This document shows positions 22,111 through 36,000 of a stretch of DNA of 64,000 bases, in pieces. This stretch comes from Ectocarpus siliculosus. Taxonomy: Eukaryota; Sar; Phaeophyceae; Ectocarpales; Ectocarpaceae. The notes under the pieces were generated by a model, which searched no databases, was not told the DNA's origin, and saw only the letters and a list, made by a program, of their open reading frames with translations. A program made the translations under genes and the position numbers. How positions within the stretch are numbered: position 1 is the stretch's first letter; each line of letters starts with the position of its first letter. The stretch covers positions 756,682 to 820,681 of the forward strand of contig FN649737.1 in NCBI GenBank assembly GCA_000310025.1. Reading direction: 5' to 3'.

Positions 22111-24027
22111 AATCAAGAATCTGTTTTGCTCTTGCAGGCCGAAAACAACAACAAACTTGCAGACCTGAGCCCACAGGTAAAGCGCCTTCTTGCTCCTATC
22201 TCCCAACTCCCAACCTTTCATCTGCTTCCTGTGCCTATGTAGGTTGCCTTATTTTGCATTGTTTTCGGCCTCTGGCCTACTGTTCTAAAACAGATCTTTT
22301 ACTCCTTTAGGCATCTCCAATGAATGATGTATCACTCCCTCTGCAACCCATTCCAGCTGCCTTTGCTGTGTGTACTTGGGAGGACAAAATAGCGCTATCC
22401 ACATGCTACTTGCGATTTTATCGCTTCAAAGAGCTTCTAATCCGCAAGCCTGAGTCAGGTGTTAGACAAGGCTTACACACAATAGCCAACGAGACGACCG
22501 CGGTTGGGCGTTAGATGCTATGTTGAGCCAGGGGAGAACAAGCACGTCTGATGTGGCCGACAATCAACTCAAGACATACGCTATCGACGGAATATTCCGA
22601 GGTACTCAAGCGCACCACACGGGGCGACTCGTAGATAATCATGCACACACGGGCATCCAGAAAAGAAATATTGACCATCACTGTACCTACATAATGTCAC
22701 ATAACGACCACGAATAGTCCCAACACTCATGGACCCTCCCCAGCACAAGAATACCTTCACTTCCAAAACTGCACAAAACCGAAAGACGAACCTAACCCTT
22801 CCCCTAACTACCTAACTACCGATACCGCGTCGCGGAGGGTTGATGACCTCTGCAAAAAAAAAATCTCTCTGGGTCAGCGTGCAAAAGAATCGGCGGCGGC
22901 GATTAACCCGGTGCTAAACTATCGTTGGCAGCCACCTCTCGACAATCCCTCAAGAGTATTTAGTGCAAGTGTTCCTGAGCTGAGCCCGCTCGACATCTAC
23001 GTCCTCACGGACGGAACTTGTTCTTCAATTTGAAACAGGCACTACTACAGGGACGCTCGAGATGGTCATGCGGAAGGCAGACCGAGACACGAAACGAGAC
23101 GGAAACAACTAACACATGGCGTACCCAAAGACACAACATACAAACTACCTTTACCTATGTATACATCACTATTGAACGCTAATCGCTCTCAACAAGCACA
23201 CACCCACACATCCATGCGCGTTCGCGACGCCGAATCAAACAACACGGTCACCAATACATGCTATCACGTGCACTGCAGCTACGCACCACCGTCGAAACGA
23301 AAAAATCCAGCTCAAAGATCCCTCCGAAGCGTGACAATTGAAACTAAACACACACACAGAAGGCCAGCGTACGATAGATTCCGTCTCCAAGCCAAACCGG
23401 TTTTCTTGTTGGATGTATTCAACCACAGGCATACCTCGCCTCGAGAATGCATGCTCTTCACGAACGGTATCGCGTGCCGGAAAAGGACAAAACACTACTT
23501 TACAACCGCCCCTCCCAATCCTATTTGGTGTGCTTCGGAAAAAAACGTCCGACGATTGGCGTAACACACATCTAGCGGAGATTACGCCACCAAGACGGAG
23601 TTTCTTTCCCCCTCTGGAAACCGAGTAGTAGATAGAGCCTGGTGTTCCCTTTGCACAAAATTCCAACAACATACGCATATTCTTTCGCAGCCTTTAGTTG
23701 TCTTTGACAAAATCTAGTGGTTCCATCACGCTCAAAGGGAGACCCACACCAGAGGTGCACGTGTTCTCGTCTACGAGTGCATGCGGAGGAGGCAAACGCT
23801 CTTGCTTGCACAGCGGGAGACGTGCACGTACTTGTCCTCTTCAGTTGGCATAGCGCAGACTTCTACTCACGAAGACTTTACTCAAGATGATAAAATGCAA
23901 TTGGAAAACGCACACCGGACCAAAAACCAGAGCACCAAAACCTGGGAGAGCGCGGCATTCCTCCCGTACGCTCCAGAAACAGAACGCAAAGGTGGTGGCG
24001 GCACCTCATCGGCCTTCCGAAACACAA
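22111..24027. other. 3' flank of gene A, part of the duplicated unit
   Basis: I see no gene here. From about 22430 on, the sequence is a diverged copy of 40550-42130 downstream of gene B. Shared landmarks are GCAAGCCTGAGTCAG (22445 and 40562), CAACGAGACGACCG (22488 and 40610) and GCGGGAGACGTGCAC (23813 and 41929). This shows that the duplicated unit extends past the gene's 3' end. Short ORFs on both strands are not supported. Confidence 0.6.
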
Positions 24028-27000
24028 TTAGAGGAGACCTTCTTCCTCCGCTGCGTCGATCGCTACGCCTGCGGCGACGTCCGCGTCGACCAGGCCCTGG
24101 TCGGCCAAGAGACCGCCGTTCTCCGCGGCCACGAGGGCGTTCGTCTCCTGGTTCTCCGCCAATTCCTCGGCGTTCTCCACGATCTCCGCCGGGCTCAGCG
24201 TGGCGCTGGCGTCGGTCTCGACAACGATCAACGGGACTTCGGCAAGATCGCTGCAAACAAAGCGTGAAGGAAGAACAAGGTAGGAAAGTATTGGGCGGGG
24301 AAGAGGCGTGGCTGAGGCGTTCCCAACAATAAGGAGGAAGCATTCAAGGTAAGGGGGTTGTCGGTGCCGAGATGGTAGGTCAGCCAGGTACCCGGGCCAT
24401 CGGGCACGCCCTGTGACCCGTCCCTCTGCGTGTCGCGTTCTCTCTCAGGAGGACAAAAAGAACGAGAACGACGACACCAGTGGTAGAGACAGAGTTGGAC
24501 AACAGGCGGCTGGGTCGGAGGAACAGATCCATAAAATTCTGCAACAGTCAGAGGCGGTGGGCGGAATCCGAACGTGGTCCGTGCCGTAGAACCTCTCCTT
24601 CTCACAACCTTCCCGACGTTACCGTTGTTGCAAAGAAGCAACTCTTGGCAAGGAACAAATCTAACGGTTTCACAGGTAAAAATTCGATCTGCATGACGTA
24701 TTCCCCCACGACGAACTTCTACGTGCCCAGGCTTGATTAGATTGCGGTACCACAATCCATGGCGTGTTCTGCGGCCGCACTTCCTTTCTCACCTGGCATC
24801 AGGCTTGGTGCCCACCCTTGAGACAGTGGAGGCGTCATCGTCCTTGAGGTAGTAGGTGGTGTCGGTGCCGTAAGTCTCCGTGTCTTGGATGGAAAGGTCA
24901 GTCGTCGGGATCTGTTTTGCCGGTCGTGTGGGTCAACAAAAACGAATCAAACGTGATTGTTGCAGACAGATACATACCAAGCAACTTTCCGAGAGCGAAA
25001 AGGGTTTGGTAGTATGATGCCACCAAAGTGCGTGCTTTTCCATGCGCTTGGTGCAGCACGTGGCAGGAACACAGCCAGAAGAAAGATGCTACCTGCTGGC
25101 CCACTCGTGAAACACTCATATTGAGAAATGCTTCAATTCCTACAGACTCAATGGTTACGTCAAGGCCTTTGCCAAGCTACGATGCAATGGGCTACCATGC
25201 GATGGGTAGCATTTGGTATGGTGCCGGCGCGGAACCCACGTTTGTAATCCTTTCTTCCAAGTGTTCGTTGTGAACACACATATGAGTCTCGATATCCTTT
25301 GTGAACAAGTTTCCTGAGAGCAGGGTCACCACCGGATAAACCTAAACCTATCATCCACGGTAGCCCCGGTGGTCTAGTTGGTATCCTCGAAACCTTTTAG
25401 AGGTGGTTCGAATCCCGGCGTAAGCGAGCTTGCCTTGCAAAGTGAGTTTTTCTCTCGTTTCCGCTCCCGACCTAGTGGATAGCGCTAGTTCGTGTGTACA
25501 CAGAGGGAAGAGAGTGCTGAACTCTTCTCGCATTAAATATCGAAACTAACGTACCGCAGGAGGGGAGGGTAGAGAGGGGCCCTTCTGTGTGACCACGGGT
25601 TGGAGTAAACGGCACTGGTGCTGTGAGCGCTGATTTGACGTGAAGACGAAAAAAAAAAAAACATCCGCAAGCACAAAACCGCAAACCCCTTTGCGACCAT
25701 GAAGCCGATTAACAGTGAGTCTCGGAACTCACCGAGGCGGCGGAAGCGGTCGGGACGGTAAGGGGCACGAGGCCGGCCCCGCTGCCCGAGACGTAGGACA
25801 AGCCGGTAACAGCCCCGGTCGCGTCTAGGGCCATGGTGACGTACGGGCTCGAGTCGTCCAGAGCTTCGTGGAGAGTGAACTCGGTGCACAGGTCGTCGAA
25901 CTTGATGCTCTGTTCAGGTCAGTTTGGCAGTTGCAGGGAAGAGTAAACCACACGTGGGCAAGGTTCTGAATTCATCACTCATCATGACATGACCTCGGAC
26001 TTGACAACCAAAAACTGGTTTGTTGAACAGGAGAAGCTGGGCATGCCGCAATGTATCCCTCACCCTCACGGAACGTCGTACCGGTTCTGTATTTCGTGTA
26101 GAGGGGGGCGGGTAAGAGACTTAAGCCGTAAGCATATAGTACGGTTTGGAAAAACCTTCTAGAGCAAAGGGGGAAAGTAGTTGTCGCTGTTGGAGGGGCA
26201 GGATGGGACGGGAGGAGAGTCCGTGGCCGCTCTTGTTGATAAAAGTGATGCCAACACACAGAGCAACACCAAATACGTTTCGTGACGCATTCTTCTTCTG
26301 TTATGTTTGAGAAGTGCAGGTTGCGTTTCGAAAGTTTATAGTGATAGCAAGGGACCCCGCGATCCGACACATCTTCTTCGATGCTTTTCGAGAAAAACGG
26401 AACCGCCCTTTCCAAATAGCCTTTACGGGACTGCTGACATGCTATCGCCTGCGTTTGAGTACTGCAAGCCTTGACTCACCTTGACCGGGAAGGTGACGTA
26501 GCTGGAGAACACCTCCAAGACTCGCTCGTACCAGTAGTCGAGCAGGGACTGGGTTCCGTCGCCGACGTCCCCTGCCGGGATGATGTTGGCTTGGTGGAAC
26601 ATGTACTTGTCCCTGTTGCGATCCAAGTGCGACAAGGGGGCGTTCGTAGGGGGCGTTCGTTCCATGTGGAGGCGTTGAGGTCGACATACGGGGGCAGAGG
26701 AGTAGATGAGGTCCGATCGGAAAACGGAGCATCCAGTTGTAGAAGGCTTGAAGCGAGAGATCGTAGGCCTCCCGTCGACGAGGCGCAAGCTTAGTACAAG
26801 ACGCCAATCAACACCAGCAGTAAAATCTGGGCTACAACCGAATTCAAATTCGGCACGAAAATGAATGGAGACGTCTGTCCTGATAGTATGTTGAGAAATG
26901 CGTACAGCTGACCATTGCCTTTCTCCCTACCGTGAATACGAGAGAACACCGGGTAGGAGAGGAAGAAATTTGAGACCGCCCACCCTCCCTACTCTTAAAG

Positions 27001-30000
27001 CTTGATGCTTCTGAATCATTTACAGATTCATGTGGTCGGCGCGATAGTGCATCCATGTGGCTACCGGCCTCAGAGCTGGAGGTCTCATCCCAAAATCCAA
27101 TACTTACATTGAATGATCCTAGGCCAAGAGCAAAATACAACAGGAATTGCACAGACAAACAGGTATCGGTTAACCCACCGCCGAGAGGAAGAGCTACTGT
27201 AACACAACTGTCTCGCCTGCTTTCAGGCGCGGAGAATGCAAGCACACACGAAAACGGAACACACCTGCGAGACCTGAAGCAAGCAATAGTAGAGAACCGA
27301 AGAGCGGAAACAGACCAGCAATGAATTTCTGTGAAACGATAAAAAAGGGGTAACAGCCGCCGACCTGCGGCCAGTCAGCATGTAGCGCGTGGTGGTGGAG
27401 GCCTCGGCGTCGAAGAGGGCCTCGATGTCACCGAAGGACTGGATGTCCGGGGCGCCGTCGTCGTCGACGCATTCGTCTGCCGTGCTCGTGCAAGTCTTTG
27501 GCATTGAGGATGGAAGGATGTGGAGGGGAGAGCGAGATCACTCGTTAGGGGAAGACGAAATAGCGAACGTCTGTACAGCTCCGAATGATGATGACTGCCT
27601 GCACGGTTTACACCGTGAAGGTATGTCGAAGTGTCGACAGTGCATAAGATAAGATTGGGATATTGCTTCGTTTTTTTTGTACCGACACTGCCGTCCCTCT
27701 CCGGCAGCATTGACAAGACTCACGTAGTCGGCGATGCTTGGGTCGAGCGGGGTGCACCCGCAGACGAAGCGCCTGATGTACTCGTTCTCGTTCACGAGGC
27801 ACTGCAAGAGCCCCGGAAAAGTGAAGCAACAGGGGCACACCAATAGACGCGGTAAACGATCACAGAGCATAGTAATTGCAACCGAGAGACGGACGTAAGA
27901 AAAACAAGACCCTCGGTATGTTTCGTGGTCATCGAACAGATTTTGAGCCACCACAGGAAATTTTCAGCGTGGATTCGGGCCGACGCTCTCTGGTGTTGGC
28001 GGCGGCGTATCAACCAGGCGGCAAAGCGAAGAAACCTCAACGAGCAATAGTCATTAATCACACCACAGGTGGCCAGGGGGAGAAGTTGAGCCCGATCACA
28101 ACCTTTGAAGGTCGGGGTGAGGAGGTTGGAAGAACGGGATGGTCGTTTGATCAACATCACGTATCCGAGATGCTGGGTCAACTGCACACTTGGGCGTGCA
28201 ACCTCCCCACCCTAGGTTGTAACCGGTGCCCAGCCTACCCACAGCATGGTCTGCGGTCACCCGTGATGCCAAACACGGAAATGAAAAATTTCGTTTCCAC
28301 CGCACGGTGGTATCTACAGTTCACAAAACCAGGACGTCGGACAAGTGGGTCAGGGTGAAACGGCACCTCCGCCGAGAAGTGTACGATCGTGTTCAAGCTC
28401 GCGCAATCTGGGGCGACCGGCTGCTCACCACGGACGCACACGACACGAGAAAGCACAAAATCAACCTTCCCGGTACATTGGCGAGTAAAATATGCAAGCT
28501 GCAGCAGTACAGGACCTAATGTACTGCGCGAACGCAGTTAGGAGATCCTGGATATTGTTGGACATCATTGAGTGACTTACGGAGCCGGTGACGCAGTTGA
28601 AGTACACGTAGGTCGCGAATCTGGGCACGATTTGGATACCATCATAGCCTGTAGCAGACAGTATGGTTTGGACGAAAATGCAGGCGGCATTGGCGCAAAT
28701 AAGCAGGCGGCTGTGCGTTCAAGTACACCAAAGAGGTACATACGGGAGGGGGTGACTGCGGAGAGTTCGAGAGCATGAAGATAGAGGTGGTGGCCACTTC
28801 CAGGCACCATGACCTGCAAGACGTGACATACCAGTCTCATGTACACTACCGGGCCAATGACCTCGCATTCCTGCACTTGGGGTCTCTCGACCAAGAACGA
28901 ACCCCCTAGCGTGGTGTGAACGGTGGAAGTTGATGGAAACATCCCCCTTGGCGCCGGGTATCCAACAACTGCCTCGACAAAAACAAGCGAAAACTGGATC
29001 GGTATAGAAGCCCACACCGCACACGTGGCATGGACAAGGCCTCTCGACACCGAAAACAGCGGCTCAAGCTTCATGTGCATTCGTTGTTAACTCTACCAAT
29101 ATAAAGGCCCTGGCTAGAGGACAAAGAGGCGCTGACGGTGAAGGCGCCAACAGCAAGTTTGCTAGTACGGCATTCCGGCATGTGAACCACCACAAGACCA
29201 CGTCACTCCCCCGAAAGCCCACACATGTGCATTTGATCGTGTCACCTCACGTTCTCAGAAAAAAAAGGTACCAGGTGTAGACGTTACCCTCCCTCACCGT
29301 TGTCGGCAACCGTCGAGTAGATCGAGTGGAACTGGTTGTCTTCGTTGACTAGAATGGTAGCACCGGACACGGTTCCATCGAAGGTGTTGTCGCCAGGGTA
29401 GCACACCATCAGGTTCTGCGCCGCCGAGTCGAGGCAGTTCTCGTTGAAGAGACCCGTGATGCCGGGGGATACCATGGAGCGCCAGTTGTAGTTGTCGCTG
29501 TCCCACATGCCGGTCATGAGAGCGATCTGCACGTTACCTGAAAAATAGGTTTTCGACGGGAAGGAGGAAATGATACTTGATTTATTTATTGGATATTCTC
29601 GCTTTTCCCTATACCGGTGATGAGAGCGATTTGCCTGCCACCGGAGGTACGTAGGAAATAAGAAACTCTTCCCCAAACACCCGATTGCTTCCCTTCCAGC
29701 GCTAGCGCTTGCAACGCATTCGGCTGCTCTGCTGCAGGCAACGAGTGCAGTGACCAAGATCTACAATAGCGGCTCTTGCAGTATTTAATTCGCACCAGAG
29801 TCCTCGGTGACGCAGTCCGTCTCGCGCAGCTGGTCGCGGGACAGGTGGATGAGGGTGTGATGGCCGTGGTAGAACGTGGAAGACGTGTCCAGGTAGCTGA
29901 TCACCGCCACGAGAAGCTCGTCGTTGGCCTCCCAGGTGCCGTCGGCCATGTCTTGCTGCATGAGAGGGACGTTGGTGGCGAGCCAGTTGGTGTCGTGCAC

Positions 30001-33000
30001 GTTGATCTGACCTGAAACCACGGGAGAGAGTGAGTCGATGGGGCATTTCGGGGGGGGGAGGGGAGTTCTGCATTCTCAGGTATGCGGCTGTGTGTTGTCA
30101 ATGGCGGAGTCGGTATTCCCGCCGGAAAACTTTGGTTACGTACGAAGTGTCGACGTGCTATCATGCCATTAAGAAATCGGGAATCTTTCCGGTGTATCTT
30201 CATATGCTTTTTCGCCGATTCTGATAGTTCGGTAGATAGAGTGGGAGAGGGAGAAAGCAAGAGCAACATAGAGTGAGAGAGATAAAACCGTGCGCCGTTG
30301 GGCCTTGTTTTCCGGCCGGGCGAATCACACGCTGTCATAGCTAAGCAATGAGAATGGTTTACTCAGATATCGCCGCCGTTATCGTGAAAACACGGTTTCC
30401 TTCTTGATTCGTGGTACTTTGTTGTTGCGCCGGTGGTCCTGAGAAGAACAGGTCAATCAGTCCATATGGTGTACCTGTTGAGATCTTTGATGGGGCCAGA
30501 GAGCGACACTCAAGAAACACGACAACCACTATCAACTCACCGTCTTCGTACCACTGGGTGCCCTTCGTGGTCACCATGGTCTCCTCGTAGTCGGGCACGT
30601 ACGTGATGTTCTCGACCGCTTGTGACACCTGGTAGTTGGTGTCATACGCATAACGCCAAGAACATGTTAGATTGAGCAACAATACCCTCCACCCTGAAAA
30701 AGCAGCATGTGTTTATCTCTAGATCAGACACACTCCCGACTTCGACATGAATATCCACCATATTTCTTGGCTTGTGAAGCACTCTTCTCTCACAGCTATT
30801 GAATCACAAACGCATGAACGGTGTCAGCCATCGCGGGTCCAGCTCGACTACAGGGAAGCGCAGCGGCCACACCCCCCCATGGTGGGACTATAAACACGGT
30901 GCCAATAGACATGCTTGTGGCTGTGTCACGTTAAGCTTCGGTCGACACCCAAGGTTCATGACGGAGCAGTAGTTGTTGAAACGTGGGCGTTCCATGAAAA
31001 GAGGGCCGGTCGGAGGCAACCGAACGTAAAAAATAGAACCATCTGCGTGCACAGGCCTAGGTACAGTAGAACCGTCACCTACGTTCCTCCTTTGTGTGGT
31101 CACGCTTCACTCTTTGCGATACTCGTGCGAAGAAAAAAAGTGAAAAACAGCATCTACTCGTAAAATGTACCTTGACACCTATGTAACTGTCGTTCTGCAT
31201 TTGGCAAACACGCACAATTGACGACACAAGCGTCAAGCGACATGATACCCAAGACATCGAGACCTCCACCCTATCAAACGCACATGCTCCGCAATCCCGC
31301 CGCCGTTGAAGGCGAACTCGGTGATGATGTCCGATCCCGCGTACAGGGCGTTAAGTGATTGCTGCACGCTGAGCAGGTTCGTCAGGTCCTCCCCCGTGCA
31401 CCGCTGGGAGAGCGCGGCCTCGTTCAAGACCCCGTCGTACTCAAACTCCGGGGTGGAGAGGAAGAGGTCGTCGACAACCGCTGCCAGGTAGAAACGGCGC
31501 TCCCCCTAGTGAGCGGGGGGGGATTTCACAGAAGCAAAGTTAGGGGCCTTAGGGAAACATATCGTGGTTTGCCACAACCACTTGACTGCTGTGAACGAAC
31601 CACGCTTCTCTCATGAGGTGTACTATCGTGCTCCGCACAAGGCTGGATGATACCAACATTGAGTCGCAAAACATGAACTGGACGACAGCGTGCCCCAGGG
31701 CGAGAATTGGGTAGTGGCGGTCTTGCTGATCCGAGTGGGCAACATCATCTATGCATACCATCATCGACCAACGCTGGACATCCACCTGGAGCAGACATAT
31801 CGAGTTAAACCAATTTCGCTCATCTTTCACGAGCTTGTGCATAGTGTACAGTAGACATGTGCGTACTGCTCCAGACAGGCCACAACGGCGTCGTACACCG
31901 TGAACGGCAACGACGTCAGAAGCAGAGCACCACCAGCGACAAGTCACGTACCATGAAGATGCCCTTGGTGGCCCACTCGTTGTAGAAGTGCGCCCACGGC
32001 CACGCGCCGGCGTCAAACCAGCCGATGGTGTTGAAGACGTGCAGCTCCTCGTGGCCGTCAGCACCGGTGTAGCTGAGCATCGCAGCGTTTTCCTGGTCAC
32101 CCGCAGCACCGGATAGGTAAGGCTCGCTGTCACTATCGACGTACCTGTAAAAGCGGCAGGAGAGTGTGGTCGAGGAAAACCAAACACGGCGTGCCAATGA
32201 TGTTTCCTTGTGTACTCACAAAACGTAGCGAATATTGAGAAAACAACGCCACCGTCGCTGTCGCTGTCGCCATCACAGAAAAGAAGAGAACTCACTGCGC
32301 GAGGACCTCGATCCCCTCCTCGGGAACCGTATTGACGATCACCGGGTAGCTGAACAGGGCCGGGGTGACGACGTTCGGGTCGGTCTTAAAGCCGGGCTGT
32401 GTGATGGTCACCTTTTCCGCGCCCAGGTCTGGGTGGGGGGGTCGAGAGCAAGCATCGAACGAGGGGTAGCAAGAAAGACGACAGGTTAGGCTCCACTTTA
32501 TATCATTATTTCGACAAGCAGTATAGTCCAAGGGACAATGAGAGATCGAGGGGAGGGGTTTACCGGGGGGTGGGGGAGAGAGAGGACCATGATGCAAGGA
32601 GGACAAAGGTTGGATGACGGGAAACTGGCAATAACACGCCGACGAAACATATTAACCGAGCCGGTCGGCAGGAGGAGTTTGGGTGAAACTGACCCACAAG
32701 TGAGAGGTGTGGCGGGGAGAGACTGCCCCGCCCAGCGTTGAAGAAGGATGAAAATGGAAACAATGCCTCCATGATTGGCCACTGCTGTGCTGAGTCGCCC
32801 CGCATGTATGTACAATTTGTTCTCGTTGCTGTGCTTAGGAACCTGAGGAGTGGGCGAGAGGTGAACCTCACCGCTGAGCTGCACGAACGCAGGAGTCACG
32901 ATGTCCCCGGCAAAGTACGTCTGGATCCCGAGCTTGGTCGTAAAGCTCTCGGTGGTGTGGGTGAGAGCGGACGGGAAGTAGACGAGACGGACCTGCACAA

Positions 33001-36000
33001 GAAAACAAGAAGACGATTGACACAGCAACATTAGTAAAAAATCCCACGCAACGGTCACGACTGAAGATATATGGTCTCTGAGGTCAAGATAATCTTCGAA
33101 CTTCGATGCATGTATCAAAGCGAACTACTGTACACGCGGAACACGGAAAGACACCTCGTGTGCCCGCACAAACCAAGTGGCAGCCAAAATAGGTACACGT
33201 GATTTTCCCTTGATGTTGCTATTGGTGGCTTTCCCGTTTCGACTGGCGACCGGATACTTCACAGCGTGCACGACGCCAGTCCACGATATTCTTCAATTAC
33301 AACGTAGCTGCCGTAGCCGAAAGAGTTATTCAGTCAGAAAATACAACAGTGGTACATGCTTCGATCGATGGCATCTTCCGGAAATAACCAAATCGAGCTA
33401 CACATACATTCGTCGTCAGACCATGCTCAAGGCTAGGAGAAGTACCTTGTACTGTGCCGAGTAGGCCGTGAGAGCGGCAACCTGAGCCGTCGACGGCGCG
33501 TAGCCGATGTACACGGCGTTGCACTTTCCGTGGGGCACCCCCGAGGTGTCGGTCGAGTCCACCAGAAGGGCCGAAAGGTCGTCGGTTTCAGATACGACAT
33601 ACTCCTCCTGCAGTAACAGCAGCAGCAGCGGTTACACGGCAATCGGCGTGGGTAGTGTGTTAGCGGTAGGGTAGGGTTGGACTGAATTGGTGCGATATTC
33701 GGTCATTTGAAGGCGGCAGGAGGTGAGTTGAAATTTCGCTTGCGCGACTCAAAGACTATTGGCAAAGAACATGTAGGGGCGGAGGTCTCACGTGATGTTG
33801 CCGGACAACTGTTCGTGTGCGCATAGGCCGATTCGGGGACAGGATATGGACTTACATACACTGCACGCAAACCCAGCTGTATCACATGCGACTGTAGTAC
33901 CCAGGGCTGGGAGGTGCCGATGATGGAATGATGCGGTGTAGTGGTAGCTACGGACGGGCAGATTTGGTTTCACTCAGCCCCCTCTGAATAACGGCGGGGG
34001 CAGGGACGCTTGAAGCAGCACGGGTCACAGCGCGCACTCCATCTACATGCAATCTAATGTGGTGGGGATGGTCACCAATGCAGCAAAGGGGCAGGGTGGC
34101 GTCAAAAAGAAGGGCCGAAAGGTCGTGTGCCCCTAGCTGCAACGCACGGGGCGTGGGGGCGGGCATCAGCAAAATTCCCCTAGCCGCGATCGTATCGGGC
34201 GTGCGTGGGGTAGGGCACCAATATTGAAGCCTTAACCGCTTCGAAAGGGGCGGAAGGGAGGACAACGTTCAGCCCCTAGCCGCGTCCGACTGGTTATGAG
34301 GAAGGGCAACGTTAAGCCCCTTAGCCGGTTGAACATTGTGAGGGGTGGGGCACTACTGCGCCCCTGATCGCGTCGACAGGGGTATGGGGGAGAGCCACCC
34401 AGCTCCTAGCCGCGTCGCAACATGCCTGGGGGAGCGCTACACGGTCTTCTACCGCTAGCCGTGTCGTAAGGGGCGTGGAATACGGCACTACTCTGCCCTA
34501 GCGGCGTCGTAAGGGGCATGGGGAAAAGAAAAATTCAGCCCCAAGTCGGGTCAAACGGGGTGAAGGTGAGGGCACAACTCCGCCCCTAGCCTTGTCGTAA
34601 GGGGCGTGCGGGAAGGCAACATTATTTTGCCCCTAGCTGCTTCACAAAGGGCGTGGGGAAGGGTAACTTAAATCAGCCGCGTTGTAAGGAGGGCGATTGG
34701 GCCTCTGGCCGCGTGGAAAGGGGCGTGGGGAAGGGAATATTTCATGGAGGTCCGTAGGGTGCCCATGGAGTTCCATGGATGTGCACGGCCCAGTTCATGG
34801 CATTCCGTGGGGCTCAATGGTATGCCATAGGGGGTCCATGGAAATCCATGGACAGTGCATGGAGTTCCATGGCATTGCCAAAAGGACGTGAACGATTGCC
34901 ACGTTGCTATCATGAGCACTTGTCTACCCTGACGCAAGATATCAACACTTAACGGTTGGATCTACTGGCTACGTTCGGGGTCCGTCCATAGAGGGCAGAT
35001 TATGGTATTATGTGCGCCAGGCCGAATCACCCGCCGAGGACGGGCACACCCGCCGCCCGAACAAAAGCATTACAGACGCTGTGAAGTATAGAAGTATCAC
35101 ATTAGCATGAAGATCAAGAAGGTCAAGCTCTACACCTGCGGGCGCTATCTGACCATAAATGTGACCAGGGAGTACACCCGCCCGATTCCGGCCAGCCGCC
35201 CTACAGCCTAGAGGGGGCCCGGATATACTTCCTGTCGACGAGTCCTTTTACCCGCACAGCAGGTGCGCTTCCAGACGCCACTATGGAAGACCCGTCTTTG
35301 TATCGAGGGCGGTATCTCGCACTCCAAAGCGAAGGTGAAAATGAACTCACCGTCTTGGGAGACCAGTATCCCTTGAAGAACAGCGACATGATGTACAGTG
35401 CTGGGTTGTTCTCGTTCGACTCCCCAACCTGGGTTGTTACCATCAACCACGAGAAACGAACCGGTCATTGTCGATACGTCGTTCATACGTGTTCGCGTGT
35501 GGGTAGTGGAGCATGTGAAGCACCTGTGACTGCGTGGAATACGGAAATGCGGGTTTATGGAAAAAAGACACGCTGAAAATAATAGGACTGGTGCATAGTT
35601 TGTGTATTGTCGTATTGTCGTCATGTCATCTCCATTTACCGTTTTCACTATGTGCCAGGCTGCTCGCAGCCCTGAAAGTGTTTGTGACCGCCGTTGCCAC
35701 ACATGACAAAATATTGCCTAATATTTTCAAACGGCAACGTGCGCCATGCAGGAGAATCTGCAAACATGAAAGAAAAAGAGTTATGTAGTCTACCATGGTA
35801 TATGTTTACGTGCACGCTGATGTATTGCATACGCACCGCCAAAGAGGAGAACAGGCAGGGCACTAGGTCGACGAGAACATCTCCGCTGACAGCCTCAGTA
35901 GGGGCTGTGGTAGGAGGTGCCGTGGTAGGAGGGGCAGTGGTAGGAGAGGCCGTGGTAGGTGGCGCCGTCGTGGGCGGCAGCGTGGTAGGCGGGGCCGTGA

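Noticed and set aside
25359-25420. A tRNA gene
   Set aside because: A and B boxes are present, but the acceptor and anticodon stems do not pair and the tract continues into a SINE body with a poly-A tail. The second copy lacks the A box.
29281-29538. Short ORFs overlapping gene A exons on either strand
   Set aside because: They are shadows of exons whose boundaries and phase match between genes A and B.
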